Positions 52,166 to 52,301 of a stretch of DNA of 52,301 nt are shown one piece after another. The stretch comes from Comamonadaceae bacterium. Lineage in GTDB: Bacteria; Pseudomonadota; Gammaproteobacteria; Burkholderiales; Burkholderiaceae_C. How positions within the stretch are numbered: position 1 is the stretch's first letter; each line of letters starts with the position of its first letter. The DNA lies in assembly GCA_947447975.1 (NCBI GenBank), contig CANFLU010000019.1:1-52301 (forward strand). Direction: 5' to 3'. Under the pieces are notes generated by a model. It had not been told where the DNA came from. It was given only the letters and a program-made list of their open reading frames with translations, and searched no databases. The position numbers and the translations under genes are program-made.

Positions 52166-52301
52166 ATGAATAATTTCAAATGGACAAAAATTCTTGGCGC
52201 AGGCGGCCTCATCATTGGTGGTATTTCTGCAGCCAACTACAAGATCACTTATCCGACCGAAATATTAGGATATGCATTACCTTACCTTATTCTGTTTTTG
52301 A
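52166..52301 (+). CDS. Start of a small membrane protein, cut by the window end
   Basis: ATG 52166 opens a frame to the window end (45 codons seen). The product begins MNNFKWTKILGAGGLIIGGI, a hydrophobic helix with glycines, and continues GYALPYLILFL, a second hydrophobic stretch. It starts 12 bp after the secreted two-repeat protein, so the two are probably co-transcribed. No family can be named from this fragment. Confidence 0.5.
   Translation, partial: MNNFKWTKILGAGGLIIGGISAANYKITYPTEILGYALPYLILFL

Noticed and set aside
1..52301. CRISPR array or complete insertion sequence
   Set aside because: No regularly spaced short repeats and no transposase gene with terminal inverted repeats were seen by reading.

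Overview
This window reads as a chromosome segment from a betaproteobacterium of the order Burkholderiales, most likely Comamonadaceae. The signs are moderately high G+C coding DNA, GTG/TTG starts, and families such as a MetE-core methionine synthase, a PuuD-type small membrane protein and a DUF442-SQR fusion. The family-level placement is inference from gene content; no rRNA or intact tRNA gene was seen.

Layout. 1-11.4 kb is mostly housekeeping on the + strand: the end of a core-MetE methionine synthase, a DsbA-fold isomerase, a FabH-like synthase, two coupled multiheme cytochromes c followed by a RluA pseudouridine synthase, then PHP phosphatase, YciO, M50 protease, trpS and a DMT exporter. 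11.4-14.5 kb is a small accessory patch: an orphan HigA antitoxin, an AbiE-type type IV toxin-antitoxin pair whose toxin gene is frameshifted, a chimeric ORF that starts with a near-exact copy of the higA 5' end, and a GNAT gene joined to a second antitoxin by an attC-like palindrome. 14.9-34.4 kb returns to core functions: TrhO, an LplT-like MFS protein, an 8-repeat Sel1 protein, a MarR/ABC exporter pair divergent from an aminotransferase, flavodoxin, pirin, a renalase-like oxidoreductase, gluQ, trmB, a second RluA-type enzyme, transglutaminase, DinG helicase, a Leu/Ile/Val-type binding protein and an HTTM-like membrane gene pair. 34.4-39.9 kb holds a vestigial SGNH protein and a complete type I secretion apparatus (TolC, ABC, HlyD) with no visible substrate.

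The most coherent special region is 40.5-48.0 kb, a sulfide/persulfide detoxification cluster: a BigR/SqrR-like ArsR repressor, two half-size YeeE/YedE transporters, a DUF442-sulfide:quinone oxidoreductase fusion and a SulP transporter on the minus strand. Divergent from them lie a persulfide dioxygenase-like MBL enzyme, a SAM methyltransferase and a zinc-finger thioredoxin. Both arms start from one perfectly symmetrical promoter (45799-45837). The cluster is bracketed by two directly repeated 152-bp sequences (40545-40696 and 47848-47999) that share a 33-bp core resembling a tRNA 3' end, so it may be or have been a mobile island.

The right end (48.4-52.3 kb) is a less familiar accessory locus: a MerR regulator with a dyad in its promoter, a VIT + von Willebrand A protein, a secreted protein built from two related repeats, and the beginning of a membrane protein cut by the window edge.
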